From positions 811,555,069 to 811,619,068 of the forward strand of contig NC_081414.1 in the NCBI RefSeq assembly GCF_030272615.1: a stretch of DNA of 64,000 nucleotides, in the 5' to 3' direction. Below, one piece after another: positions 11,520 through 22,284 of this stretch. The stretch comes from Cryptomeria japonica. Its lineage: Eukaryota; Streptophyta; Pinopsida; Cupressales; Cupressaceae. The first letter of the stretch is position 1, and each line of letters opens with the position of its first letter. Under the pieces are notes generated by a model, which saw only the letters and a program-made list of their open reading frames with translations, did not search any database and was not told the DNA's origin. The translations under genes were made by a program, and so were the position numbers.

Positions 11520-12283
11520 GTAGCATCTTTGATGCTTTTGACAGTAGTATGAGTCAGATTAATAAATTTCTAATTTGATGCTTCCCACAGGGCTTTGCAA
11601 CTTCAGACAAATGAATTGTACTTTAATCGACATAGATGGTCTATGATGGCTTTTTTGTAAGACTATATGGTTTTATTACATATATTGTACTTTAATCGAC
11701 ATATAACAATATCCAAGTGGTGGTTGGCATGAGCTTGAATATGGTAAGTTGTATGCATCTTGAAGTTGAATATCATATGTTGTATACATCTTGAAGTTGA
11801 ACTTTGATTAGACTTTGTCAGCATTTGATGAATCATAAATGTCATTTTATTATTAATCTTGTGAGTGTGAGGTGTAGGAATAAATATCAATTACTTTGAA
11901 AGTCATGGATGGTTGTCCTCATATGATAACCACCAGATGGTTGTGCCTTATGAAGAAAAGCTGAACAGATAATAACTAATTGAGAAAATCAATTCAAATC
12001 CATAATCTAGAGGATACTAATAACAGATCTTTGTATATTTATTTTTTCTAATAATGAAACAGGTACAACTGTATTGAGATAAAATGAAGCTTTTCTCTCA
12101 TATGAAGATGTCACATTGGCAAATTGGTTTTTATTATAATACACAAGACATAAATAAAATCAAAATGCTCTCAGGGTACAGTTTTGGACTTGAACCATAT
12201 TGCATAAATCTCAAGGCTTCAACTTGATTATCATTAAAGGTTTCTGATTGTTTACAAAATATCCCTTCATATCCCTTCATGGA
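11520..12283. other. Non-coding spacer inside the transposon
   Basis: AT-rich. Two short direct duplications are visible: TTGTACTTTAATCGACATA near 11,619 and 11,685, and CATCTTGAAGTTGAA near 11,757 and 11,787. No gene is seen. Confidence 0.6.
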
Positions 12284-14863
12284 TGTCACATGCGTAGGGT
12301 ATGACCCCTGAGCGTCGGATCAAGTGGGGGGGGGCAAAGCAGGAGCATGCGAAGGGTAATTATGCCTAACTAGACATGTTGGAGCCGACGGTTTGTCATC
12401 GCGATGAGCTGAACGAGAAATTGACCAAGCGACAACATTCCATTGAGTGAGACTGACGATTTTTTCGCCAACCGAAAAATTGTTGCCCTAATAAAACTGT
12501 AGGGCAACTTGAAATACCGAGATAGGATTTTGTAGGGACCCCTCTCGTGGCCCCATAGGTTCAAATGGATCATTCACAGATGCCACAAATTCTGAGTTAG
12601 GGCCTATCAAAGTTTGACAATTTTGAGCACTTAGGGCGCTCAAGGGACGACGCCGGTAGGGTATGACCCTGAGCATTCGATCGAGTGGTGGGGAAAAATA
12701 GGAGCATGTGTAGGGTAATTATGCCTAAATGGACATTTCAGAGCTGACGGTTCATCATCACGATGAGCTGAACGAGAAATCGACTAGGCGACAACATTCC
12801 ATTGAGTGAGACTGATGATTTTTTCACCAATCAAAAAATTGCTGCCCTAATAAAACCATAGGGAAACTTGAAATATCGAGATAGGATTTTGTAGGGACCC
12901 TCTTGTGGACCCGTAGATTCAAACGGATCGTTCATAGGTGCCACAGATTCTGAGTTAGGGCCCGCCAAAGTTTGACAATTTTGAGCACTTAAGGCGCTCA
13001 AGGGACGACGTCGGTAGGGTATGACCCCGAGCGTTCGATTGAGTGGGGGGCAAAATAGGAGCATGCGTAGGGTAATTATGCCTAACTGGACATGTCAAAG
13101 CTGACGGTTCATCATCACGATGAGCTGAATGAGAAATCGACCAGGCGACAACATTCCATTGAGTGAGACTGATGATTTTTTCACCAACCGAAAAATTGCT
13201 GCCCTAATAAAACCGTAGGGTAACTTGAAATATCGAGATAGGATTTTGTAGGGACCCCTCTTTTGGCCCCGTAGATTCAAACAGATCATTTGTAGGTGCC
13301 ACAGATTCTGAGTTAGGGCCCGCCAAAGTTTGACAATTTTGAGCACTTAGGGCGCTCAAGGGACGACGTCGGTAGGGTATGACCCCGAGCGTTTGATTGA
13401 GTGGGGGGCAAAATAGGAGCATGCGTAGGGTGATTATGCCTAACTACACATGTCAGTGGTGACGGTTCGTCATCGCAATGAGCTAAATGAGAAATTGGCC
13501 ACACGACAACATTCCATTGAGTGAGACTGACGATTTTTTGCCAACCGAAAAATTGCTGCCCTAATAAAACCATAGGGAAACTTGAAAAACTGAGATAGGC
13601 TTTTGTAGGGACCCCTCTCGTGGCCCCATAGGTTCAAATGGATCATTCGCAGGTGCCACAGATTCCAAGTTAGGGCCTGTCAAAGTTTGACAATTTTGAA
13701 CACTTAGGGCACTCAAGGGACGACGCCGGTAGGGTATGACCCTGAGCGTTCGATCGAGTGGGGGGGCAAAATAGGAGCATGCATAGGGTAATAATGCCTA
13801 AATGGACATGTCAGAGCTGACTGTTCGTCATCACGACAAGCTGAATGAGAAATTGACTAGGCGACAACATTCCATTGAGTGAGACTGATGATTTTTTCAC
13901 CAACCGAAAAATTGCTGCCCTAATAAAACCGTAGGGAAAATTGAAATACCAAGGTAGGATTTTGTAGGGACCCCTCTCATGGCCCCGTAGATTCAAATGG
14001 ATCATTCATAGGTGCCACAGATTCTGAGTTAGGGCCCGTCAAAGTTTGACAATTTTGAGCACTTAGGGTGCTCAAGGGACGACGTCGGTACGGTATGACC
14101 TCGAGCGTTCGATCGAGTGGGGGGAAAAATAGGAGCATGCGTAGGGTAATTATGCCTAACTGGACATGTCGGAGCTGATGGTTTGTCATCACGATGAGCT
14201 GAATGAGAAATTGGTCACACAACAACATTCCATTGAGTGAGACTAACGATTTTTTGCCAACCGAAAAATTGCTGCCCCAATAAAACCGTAGGGAAAATTG
14301 AAAAACTGAGATAGGCTTTTGTAGGGACCCCTCTCATGGCCCCATAGGTTCAAATGGATCATTCATAGGTGCCACAGATTCTGAGTTAGGGCCTGTCAAA
14401 GTTTTACAATTTTGAGCACTTAGGGCACTCAAGGTACCACACCGGTAGGGTATGACCTCGAGTGTTCGATCGAGTGGGGGGCAAAATAGGAGCATATGTA
14501 GGGTAATTATGCCTAAATGGACATGTCAGAGCTGACAGTTCGTCATCGTGATGAGCTGAACGAGAAATTGACCATGCGACAACATTCCATTGAGTGAGAC
14601 TAACGATTTTTTGCCAACCGAAAAATTGCTGCCCTAATAAAACCGTAGAGAAACTTGAAAAGCTAAGATAGGCTTTTGTAGGGACCCCTCTCATGGCCTC
14701 GTAGGTTCAAATGGATCATTTGCAGGTGCCACAGATTCTGAGTTAGGGCCTATCAAAGTTTGACAATTTTGAGCACTTAGGGCGCTCAAGGGACGATGTC
14801 GGTAGGGTATGACCTCGAGCGTTCGATCAAGTTGGTGGGCAAAACAGGAGCATGTGTAGGGTA
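12284..14863. repeat. Tandem array of a 358-bp unit, about 7.2 copies
   Basis: The landmark TTTGACAATTTTGAGCAC recurs at 12,613, 12,971, 13,329, 13,686, 14,045, 14,402 (one change) and 14,759, giving spacings of 357-359 bp. The unit is more GC-rich than its surroundings and includes a G run, GGAGCATGCGTAGGGTAAT and CAACATTCCATTGAGTGAGA. Since 358 is not a multiple of three, the minus-strand open frames of 60-100 codons shift frame from unit to unit and are not credible genes. It lies between the two convergent genes of the transposon, where their 3' ends meet. Confidence 0.95.
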
Positions 14864-15060
14864 TTGTTCATTAAATGAATTTTATTGTTTATGAATTGTA
14901 TTGTTCATTGAATGAATTTTATTGTATTGTTGATTAAATGAATTGTATTGTTCATTAAATAAATTGTATTGTATTGTTCATTAAATGAATTATATTGTTC
15001 ATTATAAAAACAACACTTACGATGAAATGAAATGAATTGTATTGTTCATTAAATAGCCAT
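14864..15060. repeat. AT-rich minisatellite of palindromic units
   Basis: Degenerate repeats of about 20-30 bp built on TTCATTAAATGAATT and TTGTATTG. TTCATTAAATGAA is itself a perfect palindrome. It joins the 358-bp array to the 3' end of the accessory gene. Confidence 0.85.
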
Positions 15061-15322
15061 TATTAACCATTGTTAATTATTGGAATGAAGATTAAATATT
15101 TCCATGATAACACAACACACAGATGAGCAACAATTTATATGATCGAATATCAACTTCTGTATATATAAAAATGTCGAATGATTACAAATGTATGTCCATA
15201 CACAAATATGGCATAAACACCAACTAAAACAAAATGTATGTCTAAATACGTGAATGTATGTCCATATACAAAATATACATGCCAACTAGACATGTAAGCA
15301 TCCCAAAACTATCTATAACATC

Positions 15323-17247
15323 CTAAGTTGTTGATGGATCATCAAAATTGAACCTCTTCACTGCACTGCTTGGCTCTGAAGGATCCTGCACAAGAAAAAC
15401 AAACCACGATTAATATTAGTTATATTATATAATTCACATTCAAAAAGTTAACATAAAAATGAACTATTTAATTGAACTATTCATGTGTACCTCATCTCCA
15501 CGTTTTCTTTTCAGCTTTGCAGGACTCTTGATGTATGTCTTCGGTAGAGGAGGTATGTTTTGAATATTTTCATAAACAACCTACATATGTTTAGAAACAT
15601 GACATTGATACAAGTTAGCATATAATTGTCACTGATAATAACAAATTATATCTACTAATCAAAAAATAAAATAAACACACATTTACTCGAGGCATCTCTT
15701 CTTCTTCTTCAGGTATACTGGGTGTAGTCATCAAGGATGTGAAGCCAAGGATTCTCTGTATACATACACAACAAGTATATGAAACTATCAATCTATGTCT
15801 AGACATGTATAATCACTATAAGTTATTTAAACTATTCATTCAATCATATTTACATTCAATTACCTTTCCCTTGTCTCCAATTGCACTACCAGATCCTAGA
15901 TCACACTGCACTGCACTCGTGCTACTTGTGCCCTACAGGAGTAAAATAAGATATACATGCAAGTTACTACATAATCTAAATAATACAAATATAAATGATG
16001 AGCCTGTATGTACAATAAAATACAAATGAATAGGTGCAATAATATATGTACCATCAAGCTATCGAGGCCAAATGAAATGGCCGACAAGGTACCCTCCTGA
16101 ATCTGTCTCAACTCATCCTCGGTCATCAACTATTAAATAGACCATGTAAATAAAAATTAGTACTTAATATTATTTAATTTATAAATATTTAATTAAAATA
16201 TAACATGAACTGTGAAAACACAAATCTTACCAATACATCATCAATGTATGATGATGGTGCCTCCTCGCCTCTAGCATGTGAGGACTCCCCAGGGTATCCT
16301 CCAGTCTATGTAGTAACCTCTGGTGCATCATACATCTCATGCACCTCGTAATCTGCACTATCCACAACAGGATCAACAGGCTGTCCAACTAGACCCAACC
16401 ATACGTGCCCACACATGACACAACTATGTGGCATGCATATGTGTGGAGCCGAGGATGACATGTCAGCACCACTCGATGCACCGCTACCATCAAAAGTAGG
16501 CTGAGCTACTGACATAGCCTGAGAAACCAAAAGGCTACTTAAAGAGTGAATAGATGATATGGTCCGTGAAGCCACCTCACAAATGATATCAAGATGTTGA
16601 ACTGTAGGTGGGGGATCAACAGGAGGAGGGGGGACATATGGGCCCTGGACTACTCTGACTGCCCCAGGTCTATTTTGGGGCATACCTAAACCTACACCCT
16701 GGAAAGGTTGGATGTCAAAGTAGTTCACATGTTTCTGTAAAACAAACTCAGCATACAATTTTTTTATGAAATAGAAGGGGATATCAAGATTGTTGTTGGG
16801 TGGCTTGTCGAAAACCATCCACCAACAATCCCAGAAGTTTTTCACAATCCCATCATTTGTGCACCATTTGATAGAAAGTTTTGTTTTTTTGGGATCTACA
16901 GGCTGACCAGTACAGGGATTGACAAATAATGAGGCGATTTCGGCTTTGGATATCTCAAGATCCTTGATATCCTTATACGACAAGCCATTTGCATATTTTT
17001 CCTTCATAGAATCTCACCACAAAAGGGCAGCATCATGCTCCTCAGTCATGGTTTCCATACTTTTTATGATCGACGTGAGAGGATCAAACAATGGGTTTAG
17101 ACGAGGGATCCTATGATATACTTCTGCAATCCCCCTCAATTCATTCAAATTTTGTGCAATCAAATCTTGAATTGAGGGGGGGTTTGGCAAATGAGGGTTT
17201 GGTTGTTGCAGTTGTGGTTGGTCAGTGTTTTCATTGTTATCTCCCAT
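15323..17247 (-). pseudogene. Six-exon accessory gene of the DNA transposon, product unknown
   Basis: Minus strand, with exons 17,247-16,231, 16,129-16,052, 15,932-15,864, 15,755-15,687, 15,580-15,491 and 15,385-15,323. Each boundary shows GT and AG, and every intron is phase 0, so the exons join in frame to 461 codons plus a stop at 15,325-15,323. The start MGDNNENTDQ is chosen because it follows a non-coding-looking leader. Two in-frame stops lie in exon 1 (17,016-17,014 and 16,308-16,306); the rest is open. Visible features: Gln/Pro/Asn-rich N-terminus, a Trp-rich block (KNFWDCWWMVF), a Pro-rich run, an acidic run of five Glu and a basic KLKRKRG near the C-terminus that could be a nuclear signal. 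I recognise no family. Its position facing the transposase suggests an accessory DNA-binding or regulatory protein (inference). Confidence 0.75.
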
Positions 17248-17459
17248 TTTTAACCTAATTGAATGTAAACAATTAAATTTAGTTAACAAATTTAAACAAT
17301 TAGGTATTTGATTTTTAAAAAACCTAGTTTTCATGAAAAAAAACAATATTTAAAATGAAAAATCAAATAAACATTCACAAAAAATACAAAAGATGAATGA
17401 AAATGATTCAAAACGACAAAATTATTACCTCTAAATCAATTTTTTAGCAATTTTTTTTG

Positions 17460-17590
17460 TCAAAAAACCGGATATCGAATGGAGCGGATATCGGATTTTG
17501 ACAAATTTGCACGACCTGTGAGTTAAAAATGACTCACGGGATTGTCGCTGTCTAAATATAAAAGTCTCAGAAAATCGGATATCCGATTTC
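17460..17590. repeat. CGGATATCCG motif cluster beside the accessory gene
   Basis: Three copies of the ATCGGATATCSGAT-type motif (17,468, 17,484 and 17,574) lie about 210-330 bp upstream of the accessory gene start. A short inverted pair (GTGAGT and ACTCAC, near 17,518 and 17,532) sits between them. The cluster corresponds to the one before the transposase at 7,223-7,378. Confidence 0.8.
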
Positions 17591-18160
17591 AACACTTAAA
17601 TTATTTTTAAATAACATATATAATATAATAATATATTATATAATATAATAATATATTATATAATATAATAATATATTATATAATATATTATTATATTATA
17701 TAATACGTATTGTATTATATTATATATATTATAATATAATATAATATTATATAATATAATATTATATTATATTATATTATATTATATTATATTATATTAT
17801 ATAATATTATATTATATTATATATAATATAATATAATATTATATAATATAATATAATATAATATAATATAATATAATATAATATAATATTATATTATATA
17901 ATATAATATAATATAATATAATATTATATTATATAATATAATATAATATTATATTATATTATATAATATAATATAATATAATATTATATTATATTATATT
18001 ATAATATATAATATAATATAATACAATATTATATAATATATAATATAATTTAATATTATATTATATAATATAATATTATATTATATTATATATAATATAA
18101 TACGTATTATATAATATGTAACATATAATATATATTTTAAATTAAAATTACAAATAAAAA
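17591..18160. repeat. TA/TAATA microsatellite, about 560 bp
   Basis: Almost only A and T, made of TATAA, TATTA and TA steps with frequent switches that make it self-complementary over long stretches. It is bracketed by CGGATATCCG motifs at 17,574 and 18,161-18,190, as the GA/CT tracts are on the left side of the element. Confidence 0.95.
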
Positions 18161-18270
18161 TTGGATATCTGATTTTATCCGATATCCGATTTGCATAGGT
18201 AATTACCAAGCCAAGGTGTATTGACACCCAGGCCAAGCAAAAAGTCAACACGGATTTTTGTGTTTTTAGG
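18161..18270. repeat. Right subterminal motif pair
   Basis: Two motif copies (18,161-18,173 and 18,177-18,190). Read in reverse complement they match the outermost pair on the left (3,939-3,969). The stretch to the terminal repeat is otherwise unique. Confidence 0.7.
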
Positions 18271-18335
18271 TGAGTGAGGAAGGCTATTTTTTTCACATCG
18301 CCACTTTTTCGCCCCCCTTGATCCTGCACTAACCC
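18271..18335. repeat. Right terminal inverted repeat of the DNA transposon
   Basis: Ends ACCC at 18,335, directly before the target duplication AACA (18,336-18,339). In reverse complement it begins GGGTTAGTGCAGGATCAAGG and pairs with 3,051-3,115. Confidence 0.75.
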
Positions 18336-18339
18336 AACA

Positions 18340-20876
18340 CCAACATATACAAGGAAAACCCAAGATGGGAAAAACCTTGGTGAGCAATGCTGTTGGAGTC
18401 TACTACTCCAATCCGGCCTCACAATGAAATCTATTATAAATTTTAGGGCACCAACCAAAGGAGATACAACCCCTAATTTAGGGAACCAACCCAAGGAGAA
18501 CCAACCCATCCACCAAGGTACCATTCAGTGATTACATTGATAGCATCAAATACAAAAGGAGTTATATTGTTACAAGTGAATCTTTTAACCATTGCATATA
18601 CTTCACTCTGTCGGTGAGACACCTTCTCTGCTACACCGGTTCACCTCTCTCTACTACTACTTTACCGGTTTAAACTCTACCAGTTACCTTACTCTGCGTC
18701 TACTTCACCAGATCTCTCCTTCACTATTCTACACTTCGGCACCCTATGTTGTCTTCATGTTGGTACAAGAACCTACCGGTTATCTTCTTTGATGCAATCT
18801 ATCTACTTTTCCAGTTTCTCAAACAATACTGGTTAAACCCTATCATTGGTTTAACCTTCACTCACTCAGTCACTGTTATCTTCTACTATTTTCACTCTGA
18901 CCATTCTAACTCTCTCATGCAAAAGCTATATACTCTTCCATCCAACAACACTTAACAATGTCTTTGGCTTGCATATTTATAGCCTAGTCTTCTCGCCAAA
19001 AGCTACATTCAAACTTGGCACCTTAGGTTTTTCTCCATTGATCATGAGGCACATAGAATCCAATCAAATCTTATCGCATCACAACTCAGAGATGTCTTCC
19101 TGCACATATCCACCATTTTTGTGCCTTCTAGAACACTCTTTCTATGTTTAGCATTCTACATTCAATCTCTCAGTTCATCCCTTGGTCAAACACCATAAAT
19201 GGATTAGCTATTTCCTTCACCAACCTGACCTCCACAATCAATCTATCCTAGATCTCAAGCTGCAAACCTCTGCCATTAATCCTTGAGCTTCACAGTCAAC
19301 ATTAATGTTGTACCAATCACCAACTACCTCACCGACCACACTTCACTGACCTGTGCATGTTCCATCTACCAATTCATGTATGTTTGCCACTTCATCTCCA
19401 AGTGGCATCACTATTAGTATCCACCTCTGCTCACTGAGTCGGTTCATGCTTAGTCATTGACCACACACTTAACCGATATACACCTACCGGTCCACTAAAC
19501 CTACCGGCACAAATCACCTTGCCGGTTAACCTTCTTGCCAATGATTTCTTGGTCTTATTAGTGTAGTACCTTTGTCTCGTCATCCAAACATACTGGTTCA
19601 CCACATGTATCATGTTCATGATCAACTAATGAGGGCCTTTTTCTTCTGCACTTCTTTGCATACCGGTCACCTCCTAGATGACTCCATGTCATCATTCTCC
19701 AACATAATGCACTAAGGAAAAACCTTTTTCAATCTTCATTATGATAACTTCATGATTATAATTGTAGACCCCATCTTCTCCTGACTAGGTCTCTCATCTG
19801 TCGGTTTTCCAAGATGGCAAACTCATCAATTCAACTCTCCTTCTCTGTCCCATTAGAACACTCAACTGGTCATCACTATTGCTAACCTACATTATGCACA
19901 TCTTCATCAGATGGGAAGTCTTCTACATCTTCACCTTGTCCATATTGCCAGTGCACTTACATACTAGTTAACACTCTTGATGACACCATATCATCAACCT
20001 TCAATAGATTCCATCTTTAATCCAACTATTTTCCTCTGTCTGCATCTGCTCAACCTTGCCTTCTTCTTCATCAGCTTGGACCATATCTCAACTGGTTTGT
20101 CAAAGTGACAAACTCATCACTCTTCATCTGTACCAGCAACTCAACATGCCTTTTCTGTCAGTCCAGTGTATATTCTTGATCTCATGCACTTGAGGCATTC
20201 CTTTGATTCACCGGTAGATCTGGTGTGAGCCTTCAAGCACCTGCCTTTACCTCGTCTTCCTTATCTCATATAACTATGATGCACACTATGCATAATAGGA
20301 GATAAGCTCCACTTACTGGTGGTAGTGATTCCTTGTCATTTGCATCCTACAATGCACTCATGTGGCTTCCCTGTTTGTGCAACATATCATCAAACAGGCA
20401 CATGTGATCCTATGTGGGCACGTTCATTATCAGTCATCCCTTTCACATGGTGACTGCATCTCCATCTGTTGGGAGTCCTGCATCCACGCATCATATTGAT
20501 GACCTGTGCATCCTTCTCATCCCGTGTTGATGCGATTTAGGTAACATTCTACCTCTTCATCACACATAAGGGCTCAAGCACCTGCTCATTGTCAACACAT
20601 CACTTACCAGTTGACGTACTCTCCTTACCAGTGATACACTATATTGGTAACTTGTCCATTTCATCCACACAAGTCAAACACTAACTTTTGTACCGGTGAC
20701 CTCAGTGATCATTCCTCTGAATGACATTCTCTTCCTTACCTTACCAATGTTCTACAACACAAGGTGATATCAAAGATATCTCATCCTGTACTCATCCATG
20801 ACAATGTTGTGCATATATATCTTTTACCAATAGTCATCTTATACTGGTTGATATCAATGACAACACAATGCCAACA
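18340..20876 (-). repeat. 5' LTR of copia element C, second piece
   Basis: Continues the LTR interrupted at 3,050. It opens with ATACAAGGAAAACCCAAGAT and GGGAAAAACCTTGG, the same block as GAGGAAACCCGACGTGGGAA in the LTR of element B. It contains many ACCGGT/CCGGTT words and no plausible gene. It ends CAATGCCAACA at 20,876; on the minus strand the LTR therefore starts TGTTGGCATT, as the LTR of element A does. The total LTR length (both pieces) is about 2.7 kb, long for copia, so an unrecognised insertion inside it is possible. The outer neighbour from 20,877 is gypsy gag sequence. Confidence 0.7.
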
Positions 20877-20899
20877 GAGAATTGTCGCCCTTAGCAATC

Positions 20900-22284
20900 A
20901 GAGCCATAGGAGTGTATTGCTCCAGTTGATTCATAGTCAGTTGATAATTGTGAAGTGTTGTGCATAAATGTGGAAAGGAAGCAAACTCAGAAAGGAGAAT
21001 ATTGTCTCTAATATATTTTTGGAAATTAGAAATGAAAAATATTTAAATATCATTATCAAGTACTTCAAAAGAAATTTGAGAACACAAATTCTTATATCTA
21101 CCAATGAAATCAATCACTTTTTCTTTAACACCTTGTTTACAATGCTTTAAATTAGTCAAAGTGATTTTAGGACCTATATTATTTTGAAATTGTTGAATAA
21201 AATTATTTTCTAATTGTTGAAAAGAAGTAATAAAATAGGAAGGCAAAGAGCAATACCATTGTAAAGCCTTATATCTTAATGTTCTAGTAAACAATTTTGC
21301 AAGCAATCTTTGATCATAAGAAAAGTCAGTACACAAAGTTTGGAATGTCTTGACATGTGTTATAGGATCATATTTTCCATTATAGAGTTCCAATTGAGGG
21401 ACTTCAACATGTTTAGGAGGTAGGGATTTAACAATATCAAGAGAAAGTGGGCTCGCAACATCGAACATGGGCACACTAAACTTGGATTGACTCATGGAAT
21501 TGATTTGTTGTTGCAATAATGACACAGTTTGTGCAAGATTATTAATGGTCTCTTCAGTTAAAGAATTCATATTAGACATGTTTGATTGAGAAGGTGGTGT
21601 GATGTTGTTGAAAGAAGGCATTGATTGAGAATAAGGTGGAGGAACACTATGGTAAGTAGGAATAGTAGATGGTTGAGTACGAAATGGGAGACTAAAAGGA
21701 AGAATATAATGGTTGGATGAAATGCCCCCTTGCATCATATTAATTGGGTAAGAGGCAAGGGGAATACTTATTGAAGGCATGGGTAAGGATGAAGGGCCTA
21801 TTGAAGAAGAGGGATTTCCCCCATGACTAATCATTGGAGGTATGATATTTTGAGCTGATGTAGCCATGATGTTTGAAGTGAAATTACAAATACTAGCCAT
21901 TGGAGTGGTCAAATGAATAGAATGATTGATTTGTGTAAAAGGTTGTGAATAACCTAAGTTCTTAGCACAACTATTTATAGGCATGACATTAGAATTAACA
22001 ATATGAGCAATGCCGCACAATATATCAATTCCATTCTTATCAATTTGAATCATGCACTTGAGACCTTAAATTAAAGGAAGAGCTTCACTACTAGGATATT
22101 CTTAGGACATCCATTGTTGAAAGTTGTCAAATTGATTATCCAATTTTGAAAGTTGATCAATAGATACTCTAGTCAAAGCTTCTTCTTCCTCATTAGAATC
22201 ATCAATTGGATAAATAGAGATGTTATTTGGATGAGAAGAATTAGCATTATCCTGATTGAAGAAGTCACCCAAATTAGGCTCCAT
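20900..22284 (-). pseudogene. Broken gypsy gag of element E
   Basis: Minus strand. It starts MEPNLGDFFNQ. A low-complexity Ser/Pro/Met/Ile-rich N-terminal half is followed by the retrotransposon gag core at about 21,400-21,060. There LYNGKYDPITHVKTF, LQWYCSLP and SFQQLENNFIQQF give the usual order of a gypsy gag domain. The C-terminal end is cut off by the copia insertion at 20,876. A few breaks are present. The role of the family is to form the particle that packages element RNA. Confidence 0.8.

Larger units (their letters stand above)
3051..18335 (+). mobile_element. 15.3-kb DNA transposon with two convergent genes, nested in a copia LTR
   Basis: Ends: the left end starts GGGTATGTGTAGGATCATGG, and the reverse complement of the right end starts GGGTTAGTGCAGGATCAAGG. 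About 19 of the first 25 bases agree, and AGTGGCRATG recurs some 15-20 bases further in on both sides. The 4-bp target duplication AACA lies at 3,047-3,050 and 18,336-18,339, and removing the element restores a continuous copia LTR. Contents in order: AT-rich subterminal DNA; a fold-back of simple repeats (3,931-7,385); transposase (7,525-10,575, plus); possible extra 3' exons to 11,519; a 358-bp tandem array; and a six-exon accessory gene (17,247-15,323, minus). An AT-rich microsatellite and the right end close it. A 4-bp target duplication is reported for Sola-type transposons, so Sola or a relative is a tentative family guess. Both genes carry in-frame stops, so this copy is dead. Confidence 0.85.

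Noticed and set aside
12370-14694. Repeated minus-strand open frames (SVSLNGML, IPYRRRPLSALSAQ) in the 358-bp array
   Set aside because: The unit length is not a multiple of three, so each frame breaks after about one unit; no start or splice pattern is kept.
12284-14863. CRISPR-like array
   Set aside because: Units are 358 bp and nearly continuous, with no short-repeat and unique-spacer pattern, and the context is a plant genome.
3862-18212. 14-base near match GTAACTTCCAAGCC / GTAATTACCAAGCC as an alternative target duplication
   Set aside because: It has mismatches, does not touch the inverted ends, and the AACA duplication with a restored copia LTR explains the boundaries better.
18592-20967. 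Several plus-strand open frames of 60-70 codons
   Set aside because: They lie in the LTR of copia C, are rich in Thr/Ser/Leu from ACCGGT- and CTT-rich DNA, and have no domain.
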